64,000 nt of DNA from Acinetobacter terrae (GCF_013004375.1 NZ_JABERI010000001.1:124001-188000), one strand, 5' to 3'. Counted from the first letter of the stretch, positions 49,071 to 58,448 are shown. Notes: generated from the sequence alone by a model not told the origin. A program made the numbers and translations.

Positions 49071-50528
49071 ATGACCGCATATAACAAATTAAAGATTGCC
49101 ATTTTAGCCATTATTACTTCACAGAATATTCATGCGATTACTATTGATCCTATTCAAATTCAATCTGCACCGGGTGAATTACTCTATGCTGAAATGAATT
49201 TCCGCCAAGCTGATCCTAATTCACAAATACAAGCCAGCTTGGCAAGTGCAGAAGACATCACTACTTTAGGCGTTGCCCATCAGCCACCTGGACATCTTAA
49301 TTTTTTTACCCGTCGTGATGGCTCTGGTAATGGCGTGATTACCATTACCTCTTCACGTCCACTGACTGAAGCTGAACTGAATATTATTATTAAAATTCAG
49401 GAAGGCAATGCAACACGCTTACAGCATATTAAAACACCGCTACAACGTGGCAGCACCAATACTCAGGCAAGTATTGCAAACAATGAAAAACATTTAGCTC
49501 CCATTACCATTGTCAGTGAAAAAGATATTGCCTTGCACTTGCCTGAAAGCACTCAATATCAGCTTGCAAAAACACAACCAGCGGCTTATAAATCATTTGA
49601 AGCCCCATTAATGGTACAAAAAGCAGCGCCCCCGAGTTTAAATGCCATGACTCCCGCGCCTGTGGTCATCTCATCAATGAGTATGCCGTCAGCACAAACG
49701 AATGAAACTGGTGCTGAAATAAAAACATCAGCACCAGAAAAAATCACGACAAAAGATCAGATCAACGACAATCCTCTTGCGTCGAACAAAATAACGTCCA
49801 ATACAAGTTTTTCTGCAGACCCATTAGTGAAAAAATATGCAGAATCACCGACTCAAAAAGTAGCAGAAAATAAAATAGCCGAAAAACCAGCTGAACAAGC
49901 TGCTGCAAAAACCAAGCCAGAGACGCCTACGCCTACTCATAAGCAACCAAAACAACAAACTGAGCGTGTGGTGGCTACAGCACAGACCACAAAGCATGTG
50001 GTGCAATCCAATGAGTCTCTTTGGGCGATCGCTTCACGTGTGGCAACTGAGCAAAATCGACCGATCGGTGAGGTCATGAAACAGATCAAGGCGAATAATG
50101 AACATGCCTTTATTCAGGGTGATGTGAATCGCTTACGTCGTGGTGCGGCATTGAATTTAAACACCAGCAATAGCCAAAAAGAAGACAAAAAAGTAAGTGT
50201 TTCGAATGTAGCAAAAACACCGTCTAACCAATCAGGTAAAGCCAAATACCGTCTAAATCAAGCGGAGATGAGCCTGGTTGCAGAGAAAGAACAAGATTCA
50301 GCCAGCGGTTCTGCTAAAAAGAACACAGAAAAAAATCAAACATCGAACGAGTTATCATTAAAAGTTATGACATCGCGTAAAAAAACCGTTAAATTACAGA
50401 GAAACGTAACACAGTTAGAATTGGCATTGCGTCACAAGGATCACAGAATTCAATTATTAAATACTCGTCTTGCTCAATTGCAACAACAATTGAAAGCACA
50501 ACAAGTAGAGAAAAAGCCAACACACTAA
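49071..50528 (+). CDS. fimV: FimV-like protein, N-terminal (periplasmic) part, separate gene
   Basis: 485 residues from ATG at 49071; a start 30 nt earlier is possible. A signal peptide (to about 'NIHA') precedes the FimV N-terminal module 'ITIDPIQIQSAPGELLYAEMNF' read in parts. Then come a Pro/Thr/Lys-rich linker, a FimV-type LysM domain (about 307-365, 'VVQSNESLWAIASRV') that binds peptidoglycan, and a C-terminal coiled coil ('RHKDHRIQLLNTRLAQLQQQ'). FimV/HubP proteins mark the cell pole and support type IV pili and twitching. Unlike the usual single long protein, this one ends before any membrane segment. The membrane and cytoplasmic parts are in the next gene. Confidence 0.85.
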   Translation: MTAYNKLKIAILAIITSQNIHAITIDPIQIQSAPGELLYAEMNFRQADPNSQIQASLASAEDITTLGVAHQPPGHLNFFTRRDGSGNGVITITSSRPLTEAELNIIIKIQEGNATRLQHIKTPLQRGSTNTQASIANNEKHLAPITIVSEKDIALHLPESTQYQLAKTQPAAYKSFEAPLMVQKAAPPSLNAMTPAPVVISSMSMPSAQTNETGAEIKTSAPEKITTKDQINDNPLASNKITSNTSFSADPLVKKYAESPTQKVAENKIAEKPAEQAAAKTKPETPTPTHKQPKQQTERVVATAQTTKHVVQSNESLWAIASRVATEQNRPIGEVMKQIKANNEHAFIQGDVNRLRRGAALNLNTSNSQKEDKKVSVSNVAKTPSNQSGKAKYRLNQAEMSLVAEKEQDSASGSAKKNTEKNQTSNELSLKVMTSRKKTVKLQRNVTQLELALRHKDHRIQLLNTRLAQLQQQLKAQQVEKKPTH

Positions 50529-50598
50529 GGTGTTATACAATTTGATTTTTTGGGATGAGTTTTATTGCTAACAACTCAATCCTGTAAGGGGTAACAAC

Positions 50599-51951
50599 AT
50601 GCTGCTTTATGTGATTCCGTTTATATTATTATTAGTGATCGCAATTGTATTAAAAAAGCGTGACACAAATAAACAAGCAGAGCAAACGTCCACATCCAAG
50701 ACGAAAGCTAAAAAAGCAAGCTCAACAAAAAAGACCCCGCAAAAAACTCAAATTGCGGAAAATCCTGCTGTTGAGAAGAAAAAAACCACCCCTTTATCTG
50801 CTGATATTCGCAATAAAATTGAAGCGCTCATCCGTGAGCGTAACTTTTTCTCTGCTGAAGCACAGATTAATCAGGCATTAAATAAAGACAATTCTCAGCA
50901 TGAACTGTATTTACTGTTGCTCGAAATTCATATCTTGCAAAAAGATGAATTCGCAACAAAGCAGCTGATTAACCATCTTCGTTCATTAGAGCTTGATGAT
51001 ATTTTAGAACAAGCGCTTGCTAAAAAAGCAGCATATCAACAAGAAGACAGCAAAGTTGAAAGCCCCAAAGATACTAATACTGTAAATTTCCAACCTGAAT
51101 CTTCAGTTACCCCCCCGACTAAACAAAAAAACATCGCTGATTTTGATGCATTAATGAATACTGCTGCACCCTCTGCGACAGTACCTCATCAATCTTTCGA
51201 TCAATTACAGCAAGAATCGCTTTCAACCAAAACCGATGCGGTTGAAGAAATTAAACCCTTAGACTTCAATACCATTTCTTTTGATCAATCTCCAGTTGAA
51301 ACACCTAAAGTAAAAGTAGAAGTACCCACCTCTACTGTTGAAGAAATCAAACCTTTAGACTTCAGCACATTCTCTTTAGAGTCGAGTCCTGTAGCAGTCG
51401 CTCCTAAGCAAGAAGTGACTCCAGTAACAGAAGAAATCAAACCTTTAGATTTCTCTTTTAGTTTAGATATTCCTGCAGCAGAGCAAACAACGACGATAGC
51501 TGATGCAGCTATAACTGCTGAACCTGTTCTTGATGAGAAACCTGAATTTAATTTTGATTTTTCAGCTACAGAAACTGTTGCACCGACTGAAGCAAAAATT
51601 GCAGTTGAAGAAACTAAGCCAAGTTTAGATTTAGACTTTAATTTAGAGCCTGTAACGACAACTGAGCAACAGCCTGTAGAACCCGCTCCAGCGAAAGCTG
51701 CAGGTGTGAGTTTTGATATTAGCAATATCAGCTCATCTGCATCTAAAGCAGATCAAAATGATCCGTTAGTTCAATCTTTCCCTGAACTGATTGAAGTCAA
51801 TGAAATCAGCCTGAATTTAGATCTTGCACAGCAATATATTCAACTCGGTGCTTTTGAATCGGCACTTGAATTATTGGCAGAGCAAGAAACTGAATATACT
51901 GCTGAACAACGCCAACAAGCCGATCAGTTACGCAATCAGATAGCTTCTTAA
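50599..51951 (+). CDS. FimV-like protein, membrane and cytoplasmic part, separate gene
   Basis: 450 residues with AAGGGG at the right distance from the ATG. A transmembrane helix (about 2-19) is followed by a Lys-rich stretch and 'IEALIRERNFFSAEAQINQALNKD', a TPR-like unit. Then come about 250 acidic residues with three imperfect repeats of 'EEIKPLDF' (about 215-290), and a C-terminal FimV-type TPR motif ('LDLAQQYIQLGAFESALELL'). The frame differs from the previous gene and has a stop in the spacer, so a single frameshift would not join them. The two products may act together across the membrane. Confidence 0.82.
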   Translation: MLLYVIPFILLLVIAIVLKKRDTNKQAEQTSTSKTKAKKASSTKKTPQKTQIAENPAVEKKKTTPLSADIRNKIEALIRERNFFSAEAQINQALNKDNSQHELYLLLLEIHILQKDEFATKQLINHLRSLELDDILEQALAKKAAYQQEDSKVESPKDTNTVNFQPESSVTPPTKQKNIADFDALMNTAAPSATVPHQSFDQLQQESLSTKTDAVEEIKPLDFNTISFDQSPVETPKVKVEVPTSTVEEIKPLDFSTFSLESSPVAVAPKQEVTPVTEEIKPLDFSFSLDIPAAEQTTTIADAAITAEPVLDEKPEFNFDFSATETVAPTEAKIAVEETKPSLDLDFNLEPVTTTEQQPVEPAPAKAAGVSFDISNISSSASKADQNDPLVQSFPELIEVNEISLNLDLAQQYIQLGAFESALELLAEQETEYTAEQRQQADQLRNQIAS

Positions 51952-51970
51952 GTTATTTCGCTCTACTATG

Positions 51971-51996
51971 AAGCAGTCATCATTGACTGCTTTTTT
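51971..51996 (+). terminator. Terminator after the fimV-like pair
   Basis: AGCAGTCA-TCAT-TGACTGCT plus six T. It ends 3 bp before the asparaginase ATG, so that gene has no room for its own ribosome-binding site outside the hairpin. Confidence 0.85.
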
Positions 51997-51999
51997 ATT

Positions 52000-52968
52000 A
52001 TGAAAAAAATAGCTTTAATTTATATGGGTGGAACGTTTGGTTGCATTGGCGAGCCACTGAGTCCCATGCCTGCTGAAAATTTTATCCCCCAGTTACAACG
52101 CGTTCTTCCTTTGCATCTTAATATCGAATGTTTTGTTGCACCCAGTATAAAAGACAGCAGTGCCAGTACTGCAACTGACTGGCTTCAACTCATTCAGTTG
52201 ATTCAGAATTTACAACTAAAAAATTATCAACATTTTGTCGTGATTCACGGCACTGATACTCTCAGCTATGCCAGTGCAACACTTGCACGGTTTCTGGGAC
52301 AATCCGCACATGTGGTACTGACCGGTAGCCAATATCCACTACTAAATATAAGCGGGACCAATACCCGTGAATTTACCGATGCTATCGATAATCTTAATTT
52401 TGCCCTCGATGCAGTAGCAACAAGCGCTGTCGGTGTATATTTAGCTTTTCATCATCAGCTTATTCACGCCCAAACAGCATTGAAACGACATACGACTGAA
52501 TTAGATGCATTCGCTGGATTAAATGCTAAAGAGAACCTCATCACACATCAGCAAAGCTATCTAGTCCATGAATATGATATTGAGAAGGCACAATCATTTA
52601 ACTGCCTAAGTTTAATGGCACAGCCCATAGCCATAGAACAACAGATTAAAAACTTAAAAAATTTACAACAGCATCCACCTCACGTTCTGATTTTACAGGG
52701 CTTTGGCACAGGTAATTTGGTGGTCAATGAGGAATTGATTGCTACGCTTCATGATATACAAGCTCAAGGCTGTGCCATTATTCTCACCACCCAAGTACCT
52801 TTTGGCACGATTGATCAACGCTATGCAGTAAGCGAATGGACTCAGCATGCCAATATCATCATCAGTGATTGCTTGGGACATGCAGATCTTTATGCAAAAG
52901 CACTGAAAATGTATTTACAATACGATAGCGTAGACCAGTGGCATGCTCACTGGCATGATTCAGTGTAA
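52000..52968 (+). CDS. L-asparaginase
   Basis: 322 residues, no signal peptide, so a cytoplasmic type I-like form. First Thr motif: 'IYMGGTFGCIG'. Second: 'VIHGTDTLSYASATLA', with the catalytic Thr and Asp. It hydrolyses asparagine to aspartate and ammonia. The start is 3 nt past a terminator T run and lacks a visible Shine-Dalgarno sequence, so the true start might be internal or translation may be inefficient. truA follows 12 bp later. Confidence 0.88.
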   Translation: MKKIALIYMGGTFGCIGEPLSPMPAENFIPQLQRVLPLHLNIECFVAPSIKDSSASTATDWLQLIQLIQNLQLKNYQHFVVIHGTDTLSYASATLARFLGQSAHVVLTGSQYPLLNISGTNTREFTDAIDNLNFALDAVATSAVGVYLAFHHQLIHAQTALKRHTTELDAFAGLNAKENLITHQQSYLVHEYDIEKAQSFNCLSLMAQPIAIEQQIKNLKNLQQHPPHVLILQGFGTGNLVVNEELIATLHDIQAQGCAIILTTQVPFGTIDQRYAVSEWTQHANIIISDCLGHADLYAKALKMYLQYDSVDQWHAHWHDSV

Positions 52969-52980
52969 ATAGAGGTAAAT

Positions 52981-53778
52981 ATGCAACGTTTTGCGGTCGG
53001 TATTGAGTTTTCTGGGGTTGAGTATCGAGGATGGCAAACTCAGCAAACTGGCGTGCGTAGCGTACAGGAAACCATTGAAAAAGTACTGTCCAAAGTCGCA
53101 AATGAACCGATCATGTTACATGGCGCAGGTCGTACCGATGCTGGCGTGCATGCCACCAATATGGTGGCGCATTTTGATACTCATGCCATCCGCAGTATTG
53201 ATGGCTGGCTGATGGGCTCAAACAGCCAACTCCCTAAAGACATTTCAATACAATGGATTAAAGAAATGGATATGGCATTCCATGCCCGTTTCAAAGCACA
53301 AGCACGACGTTATCGTTACGTAGTGTATAACAATCCGGTGCGTCCCGCGTTACTCTATAAACAAGTCACCCACGTATATTATCCGCTTGATGCAGACAAG
53401 ATGATTGAGGCTGCGAAAAAATTTGAAGGCACACATAACTTCGAAAGTTTTCGTGCATCCTCTTGTCAATCGAATCAACCGGTCCGTCATGTCAGCCATT
53501 GCCGTTTAATTCGTCACGGTTGTTATTTGGTTCTCGATATTCAGGCAGATGGTTTTTTACATCATATGGTGCGCAACATCATGGGCTGCTTACTTGAAAT
53601 CGGTCAGAGTATGTATGAAATTGACCATATTGACAAAATTTTTGCTGCGGAAGACCGTAAAGCAGCGGGGATCACAGCCCCACCTGATGGTTTATATTTC
53701 ATTCAAGCACATTATCCAGAACAGTTTGATTTACCCAAAACACCTTTAGGTCCACATTGGTTAAATATGCCGGAATAA
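52981..53778 (+). CDS. truA: tRNA pseudouridine synthase A
   Basis: 265 residues. It makes pseudouridine at positions 38-40 of tRNA anticodon arms. The catalytic Asp54 is in 'GAGRTDAGVHA'. Further family motifs are 'ARFKAQARRYRYVVYN', 'FRASSCQ' and 'LHHMVRNIMG'. It lies 12 bp after the asparaginase gene, with AGAGG as ribosome-binding site; usually truA follows fimV-like genes, as here with one gene inserted. Confidence 0.97.
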   Translation: MQRFAVGIEFSGVEYRGWQTQQTGVRSVQETIEKVLSKVANEPIMLHGAGRTDAGVHATNMVAHFDTHAIRSIDGWLMGSNSQLPKDISIQWIKEMDMAFHARFKAQARRYRYVVYNNPVRPALLYKQVTHVYYPLDADKMIEAAKKFEGTHNFESFRASSCQSNQPVRHVSHCRLIRHGCYLVLDIQADGFLHHMVRNIMGCLLEIGQSMYEIDHIDKIFAAEDRKAAGITAPPDGLYFIQAHYPEQFDLPKTPLGPHWLNMPE

Positions 53779-53790
53779 TTTACTTTTATA

Positions 53791-53906
53791 ATCCTCCCCT
53801 CTTGCGAAGCTGTGCTTCTCACCTTTTTCAAAGGAGGGGGATTTTACTATCACGTAAAATGGATGAGAAAAAACCCCTCCTTTCAGGAGGGATTTAGGGA
53901 GGTGCT
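53791..53906. repeat. Dispersed C-rich/G-rich repeat element, copy 3
   Basis: ATCCTCCCCTCTTGCGAAGC...GCTTCTCACC...AAAGGAGGGGG, then a second unit AACCCCTCCTTTCAGGAGGGATTTAGGGAGGT, lie between truA and the AraC gene. Arm order and the inner 'CTTGCG...CTCACCTTT' match copy 1 at 10076. Confidence 0.75.
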
Positions 53907-53916
53907 TTTATAAAAC

Positions 53917-54927
53917 TTAACGCTGCTTACGCTTTCTATATTCCACAGGTGTTTCATTGGTCCAGCGTTTAAAAGCACGATAGAAAGTACTTGGCTCGGA
54001 AAATCCGGTTAAATACACAATTCGTTCCACACTTTCAGCAGTATTGGCCAACAATTTTTTTGCCAAACGACAGCGATAATCGGAAAGAATTTGCTGAAAA
54101 CTGGTATTGGCTTCACTCAGCTGTGTACGTAAACGGCGCGGTGTAATATTTAAATGCGTCGCAACTGTTTCTAAAGTCGTTTCACCACTTTCTAAAGTTG
54201 AACCGATCGCACGGCGAACCTCTCCCACCAAATCATAGCGTGCAAGTTCTTGCAGCTTTTCAAGCGCCAGTTGCTCATGTAACTGCAATAACTCGGGTTC
54301 TGCTTGCCATAATTGATAATCCAGAATGGCAGGATCAAAATACAAACGTGTTTCCTTTTGACCTAAACTGACCGGACATTCGTAAACCCGAAAATATTCC
54401 TCGTCAAAAGCGCCCTGGCTAAAATTAAAGTCGATATAAATGGGCTGAAAACGACCTTCGGTAATAAATTTAAAGAAGCGTAATACCCCTGACATCGCAC
54501 ATTCAGAAAAATGACGATTGACCAAATTGTCCGACCAAGCACCCTGCTCACCATTGGTGAGATAGCAACGATCATCTTCAATAATAAGTTTTGCATGAAA
54601 TGCATCACTGATGAGACGTTGATAGGCCAAGGCCCGTTTTAGTCCTTCACCAAAATTTTCACTAGAAATAAACAGATGCTCAATCACCTGTCCGCGATAT
54701 AAAGGCAGGTGTTCACCTAAATGCAAACCAATGTCAGGATCTTTACTCACCTCCTCTGCAGCCACCCAAAAAGCATATTGAGCACTGAGCGGAGTACGAT
54801 CATTTGTTTCGACCTGATTTAAGGCCACACCGGCTTTCGTTAAAATTTCTTCAGTTGGCAAACCTGCACGACGAATGGCTTGGTAACCCAATCGCAAAAC
54901 AACCGATGCATCAGTTAGCTGACCCAC
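53917..54927 (-). CDS. AraC-family transcriptional regulator
   Basis: 336 residues. The N-terminal half is the 'Arabinose-bd/OruR' type sensor ('VVLRLGYQAIRRAGLP', 'LHLGEHLPLYRGQVIEHLFISSENFGEGLKRAL'). The C-terminal HTH pair (about 235-335) has 'LETVATHLNITPRRLRTQLSEA' and 'VERIVYLTGFSEPSTFYRAFKRWTNETPVEYR'. This layout is found in regulators of amino-acid or aromatic catabolism. No target gene is adjacent: it converges on truA and is divergent from infA. Confidence 0.9.
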   Translation of the reverse strand: MGQLTDASVVLRLGYQAIRRAGLPTEEILTKAGVALNQVETNDRTPLSAQYAFWVAAEEVSKDPDIGLHLGEHLPLYRGQVIEHLFISSENFGEGLKRALAYQRLISDAFHAKLIIEDDRCYLTNGEQGAWSDNLVNRHFSECAMSGVLRFFKFITEGRFQPIYIDFNFSQGAFDEEYFRVYECPVSLGQKETRLYFDPAILDYQLWQAEPELLQLHEQLALEKLQELARYDLVGEVRRAIGSTLESGETTLETVATHLNITPRRLRTQLSEANTSFQQILSDYRCRLAKKLLANTAESVERIVYLTGFSEPSTFYRAFKRWTNETPVEYRKRKQR

Positions 54928-55095
54928 GCAATGACCTTCCTTATATGTTATTCATTTATACTTAAAAAGATTAATTTTAGATTAACTGTGATTGACCAAA
55001 CTGACAACAGAACAATGCGCTTTTTTGTAGAAAAAATTTAAACTGATGGTTCGCTTATTTAACTGACAGATGATCGGGCAAAGCCGCATTGCGCC

Positions 55096-55124
55096 TTGTT
55101 TTATGCAAAAAAATTGACTATAAT
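55096..55124 (+). promoter_or_regulatory. Sigma-70 promoter of infA
   Basis: TTGTTT (55096-55101), 17 bp spacer, TATAAT (55119-55124), ending 35 bp before the infA start. Confidence 0.8.
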
Positions 55125-55158
55125 TTGCGCCTTTCCAATTTATTCATTCAGGTAGGCT

Positions 55159-55380
55159 ATGGCCAATAAAGAGGAACTCATCGAGTTCGAAGGCGTTGTC
55201 ACCGAGACGCTTCCTAATACTATGTTCCGTGTACGTTTAGAAAACGGTCATGAAGTGATTGCTCACATCTCTGGTAAAATGCGTAAACACTATATTCGTA
55301 TTTTAACTGGCGACAGTGTTAAAGTAGAAATGACTCCTTATGATTTGACCAAGGGTCGTATTACTTATCGTGCACGCTAA
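55159..55380 (+). CDS. infA: Translation initiation factor IF-1
   Basis: 73 residues, one OB-fold (S1) domain: '[39 protein letters not shown]' read in parts, ending in ITYRAR. It binds the ribosomal A site of the 30S subunit during initiation. It has a good sigma-70 promoter and AGG before the start. A single gene with a terminator. Confidence 0.98.
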   Translation: MANKEELIEFEGVVTETLPNTMFRVRLENGHEVIAHISGKMRKHYIRILTGDSVKVEMTPYDLTKGRITYRAR

Positions 55381-55394
55381 GTTTTAGCGAAAGC

Positions 55395-55420
55395 AAAAGC
55401 CACTTTACAGTGGCTTTTTT
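55395..55420 (+). terminator. Terminator after infA
   Basis: AAAAGCCACT-TTAC-AGTGGCTTTTTT hairpin 15 bp past the stop. Confidence 0.92.
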
Positions 55421-55516
55421 ATTATCTGTATAACCACATATTGACCGTGTATCGAACAACAACGTTCATTGCCAGTTTATCCATTTAAAATAAAGTTTTA
55501 TTCAATGGAGAAAGCA

Positions 55517-55918
55517 ATGTCATTTCTTCACTCCGTTGGTCTGTTTACCACGGTTTGCGTATTGTATGGCTGTGCCACTTCCCCAACGACCACCGCACAA
55601 CAACGTGATGCCTATTTACAGCAATTCATTGGGCAGACCAGCCAAAGTATTCAAGCCAAGCTGGATTTGAGCAGTATCGGTTATCAGCAAGTCTTATCGC
55701 CTGCGGTAGATGCCCACACGCTCACTTATACAGTGATTCGTCCCATTACCATTCCGATGCCCATGACACAAAATCCTGCTGACATCGATTCTGGTGCAAT
55801 CCCCATACAAATCACGCCTAGAGCGCAAAGCTATGACGTGAACTTGCAATGTAAAATTGTCTACCGTTTAGAAAATAACATTGCCAAGTCTGTTTATTAC
55901 ACTGGCCGAACTTGCTAA
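55517..55918 (+). CDS. Putative lipoprotein of unknown function
   Basis: 133 residues from ATG at 55517 (GGAG upstream). A lipobox 'VLYGC' ends the signal. The mature part has Gln/Ser-rich helical text ('QQFIGQTSQSIQAKLDLSSIGYQ', read in parts) and a beta end ('YDVNLQCKIVYRLENNIAKSVYYTGRTC') with two cysteines. I do not recognise a family. A longer frame back to 55469 has no ribosome-binding site. It is bounded by terminators and is likely monocistronic. Confidence 0.75.
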   Translation: MSFLHSVGLFTTVCVLYGCATSPTTTAQQRDAYLQQFIGQTSQSIQAKLDLSSIGYQQVLSPAVDAHTLTYTVIRPITIPMPMTQNPADIDSGAIPIQITPRAQSYDVNLQCKIVYRLENNIAKSVYYTGRTC

Positions 55919-55937
55919 ATCAGGTCTAAATATCCAT

Positions 55938-55968
55938 AAAAAAACGCAGCACTTTGGCTGCGTTTTTT
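55938..55968. terminator. Bidirectional terminator before leuB
   Basis: CGCAGC-ACTTTG-GCTGCG with A run on the left and T run on the right, between the convergent lipoprotein and leuB genes. Confidence 0.9.
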
Positions 55969-55980
55969 AAACCGGATGAC

Positions 55981-57060
55981 TTAGTTCAAGGCTGTCACTA
56001 CAGCTTGACCCATTTCAACAGTACCGACTTTGTTCATGCCTTCAGACATAATGTCTGCTGTACGCAAACCTTGGTCAAGAACGTTCCCTACTGCAGCTTC
56101 AATGGCTTGTGCTGCAGTTTCTTCACGGAAAGTGTAACGAAGCATCATCGCAACCGAAAGAATCGTTGCAAGTGGATTTGCCAAGTTTTGACCTGCGATA
56201 TCTGGTGCTGAACCATGACAAGGTTCATACATGCCTTTACCATTTTCATCTAAAGATGCAGATGGCAACATACCGATTGAACCAGTCAACATTGCCGCTT
56301 CATCAGACAAGATATCACCGAACAAGTTAGAGGTTACAATCACATCAAACTGTTTAGGTGCACGTACCAACTGCATTGCTGCGTTATCAACATACATGTG
56401 TGACAAGTTGATATTTGGGTATTCTGCTTCTTTCATTGCAGTCACTGTTTGTTTCCACAGCTCGGTTACTTCAAGTACATTGGCTTTATCGACAGAACAT
56501 ACTTTGCCGCCACGAAGACCTGCAAGTTCAAACGCCACTTTCGCAATACGCTTGATTTCAGACTCTGAATAAACGTCAGTGTTAAAGCCTTGTTTCTCAC
56601 CATTCTCTAACTCACGAATACCACGGGGTTGGCCGAAGTAGATACCGCCAGTCAATTCGCGCACGATCAGAATATCCAAACCAGATACGATTTCCGGTTT
56701 TAAGCTCGAAGCATCTGCCAATTGCGGATATAGAATCGCAGGACGCAAGTTAGCAAAAAGATTGAGTTCACTACGTAATTTTAATAGACCACGTTCCGGG
56801 CGAATTGAGCGCTCAATCGTGTCCCATTTAGGACCACCGACCGCACCGAGTAAAATCGCGTCTGCTTTTTTTGCCTGTTCAGATGTTTGTTCAGGATATG
56901 GTGCACCATGCGCATCAATCGCGGCACCACCCAATAAACCTTGTTCCCAAGTCAAACCTAAATTGAATTTTTTATTTACTCGTGTGAGTACTTGCTCTGC
57001 GGCTTTCACAATTTCAGGACCGATGCCGTCACCAGCTAAAATCAAAATATGTTTAGACAT
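55981..57060 (-). CDS. leuB: 3-isopropylmalate dehydrogenase
   Basis: 359 residues from ATG at 57060 (GGA upstream); a start 12 nt earlier is possible. It oxidatively decarboxylates 3-isopropylmalate with NAD+ in leucine synthesis. Motifs include '[11 protein letters not shown]', '[14 protein letters not shown]' and '[29 protein letters not shown]', with the substrate loop '[15 protein letters not shown]'. It is the last gene of leuC-leuD-lipoprotein-leuB. Confidence 0.96.
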   Translation of the reverse strand: MSKHILILAGDGIGPEIVKAAEQVLTRVNKKFNLGLTWEQGLLGGAAIDAHGAPYPEQTSEQAKKADAILLGAVGGPKWDTIERSIRPERGLLKLRSELNLFANLRPAILYPQLADASSLKPEIVSGLDILIVRELTGGIYFGQPRGIRELENGEKQGFNTDVYSESEIKRIAKVAFELAGLRGGKVCSVDKANVLEVTELWKQTVTAMKEAEYPNINLSHMYVDNAAMQLVRAPKQFDVIVTSNLFGDILSDEAAMLTGSIGMLPSASLDENGKGMYEPCHGSAPDIAGQNLANPLATILSVAMMLRYTFREETAAQAIEAAVGNVLDQGLRTADIMSEGMNKVGTVEMGQAVVTALN

Positions 57061-57084
57061 GAGGTTTTCCATTTTTCAATTCAG

Positions 57085-57669
57085 TCATTTGACTGATGGG
57101 GATATTAAATTTTTTTGTTCTACAAACTCACCTAAGCCATTCAGGACATTATATGGTTTGCAGAAACGCCGAATGGTTTTTTGTTCTTGTTGAAGCTCAA
57201 CACAGAGTGGATCAGGTGCAGATGCATTCAACAAATTACCTTTATGATGGGTTCGGTCACGATACATCTTAAAGGTATAGTTTTTTTGCGAATTAAAATT
57301 GTGAAATACATGCAAAGTTTCAGCGCGATCTTTCGATATTGGATAGAAACGGATGACCAATTCATGCTGCCCTGTCGGTACAGACAAAAACAAAGGATTA
57401 GCGTCATTTAACGACTTGGCTTTTAAACGCACAATCCCTTGTTGAATGGCTTCACGACTTAAGCGATGACTTTGAGCATCGACAATGTTAATTTGATCCA
57501 AACGCTCAAATTCACATTGTTCTGTCCCCGCACAGAAAATCAACGCATTTGATTCTGTCGATTGTGTTTCCTTCACATGTTTAACACGTACTGTATCAAT
57601 GCTTTGGCATGCACTTAAGGATGCGACCATAAGACCAAGTACAGCAAGCTGACCATAAACTTTTGCCAC
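57085..57669 (-). CDS. Putative lipoprotein inside the leucine operon
   Basis: 194 residues from a GTG at 57669, chosen because AGGGGGG lies 8 nt upstream and the signal sequence starts there ('VAKVYGQLAVLGLMVASLSAC'). The lipobox is LSAC-QS. The mature part is soluble with several Cys (CAGTEQCEF, DPLCVELQ, RRFCKPYN) that could form disulfides. I do not recognise a family. It lies between leuD and leuB with short gaps (105 and 24 bp), so it is probably co-transcribed although it has no evident role in leucine synthesis. Confidence 0.75.
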   Translation of the reverse strand: MAKVYGQLAVLGLMVASLSACQSIDTVRVKHVKETQSTESNALIFCAGTEQCEFERLDQINIVDAQSHRLSREAIQQGIVRLKAKSLNDANPLFLSVPTGQHELVIRFYPISKDRAETLHVFHNFNSQKNYTFKMYRDRTHHKGNLLNASAPDPLCVELQQEQKTIRRFCKPYNVLNGLGEFVEQKNLISPSVK

Positions 57670-57774
57670 TGTTCGAGCCCCCCTCTCACCAATTAAAACC
57701 AACGAGATATTTTTATGGACTCGATATTAGCAAGAGTTAGCCGCCGATACTACTAGCGCTGAAAATTCAAATAA

Positions 57775-58425
57775 TTAACCGCGAATTTCCTGAAATACCC
57801 AAGGGCGAGATTGCTTGGTTTTTTCTTCATAGGCACGAATATCATCTGCTGCTTGAAGGGTTAAACCAATATCATCCAAACCATTTAACAAGCAGTGCTT
57901 ACGGAATGGATCGACCTCAAATTTAAATGCTTCACCACTTGGGGTACGTACTTCTTGAGCTTCCAAGTCGATAGTAAGTTGATAACCTTCAGTTGCAGCA
58001 CATTCTTTGAAAAGCTGGTCAACGATTTCTTCAGGCAAAATCACTGGCAACATGCCGTTTTTAAAACTGTTATTAAAGAAGATGTCTGCGTAGCTTGGGG
58101 CTATCACGGTACGGAAGCCATACTCTTCCAATGCCCATGGCGCATGCTCACGGCTTGAACCACAACCAAAGTTGGCACGTGAAATCAACACAGTCGCACC
58201 TTGATAACGCGGTTGATTTAAGGCGAAATCAGGATTCTTTGGACGTTTAGAATTATCTAAACCTAAATAGCCTTCATCCAAATAACGCAATTCATCAAAT
58301 AAGTTTTCACCAAAACCGGTACGTTTGATCGATTTTAAAAACTGTTTTGGAATAATTAAATCTGTATCGACATTGGCACGGTCTAATGGTGCAACGATAC
58401 CTTGTTCAACGGTATAAGCTTTCAT
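57775..58425 (-). CDS. leuD: 3-isopropylmalate dehydratase small subunit
   Basis: 216 residues. It swaps 2- and 3-isopropylmalate together with LeuC. '[16 protein letters not shown]' and '[15 protein letters not shown]' are the LeuD signatures. It begins 23 bp after leuC on the same strand. Confidence 0.97.
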   Translation of the reverse strand: MKAYTVEQGIVAPLDRANVDTDLIIPKQFLKSIKRTGFGENLFDELRYLDEGYLGLDNSKRPKNPDFALNQPRYQGATVLISRANFGCGSSREHAPWALEEYGFRTVIAPSYADIFFNNSFKNGMLPVILPEEIVDQLFKECAATEGYQLTIDLEAQEVRTPSGEAFKFEVDPFRKHCLLNGLDDIGLTLQAADDIRAYEEKTKQSRPWVFQEIRG

Positions 58426-58448
58426 GTCTTTGCTCCTATTAGCCGAAA

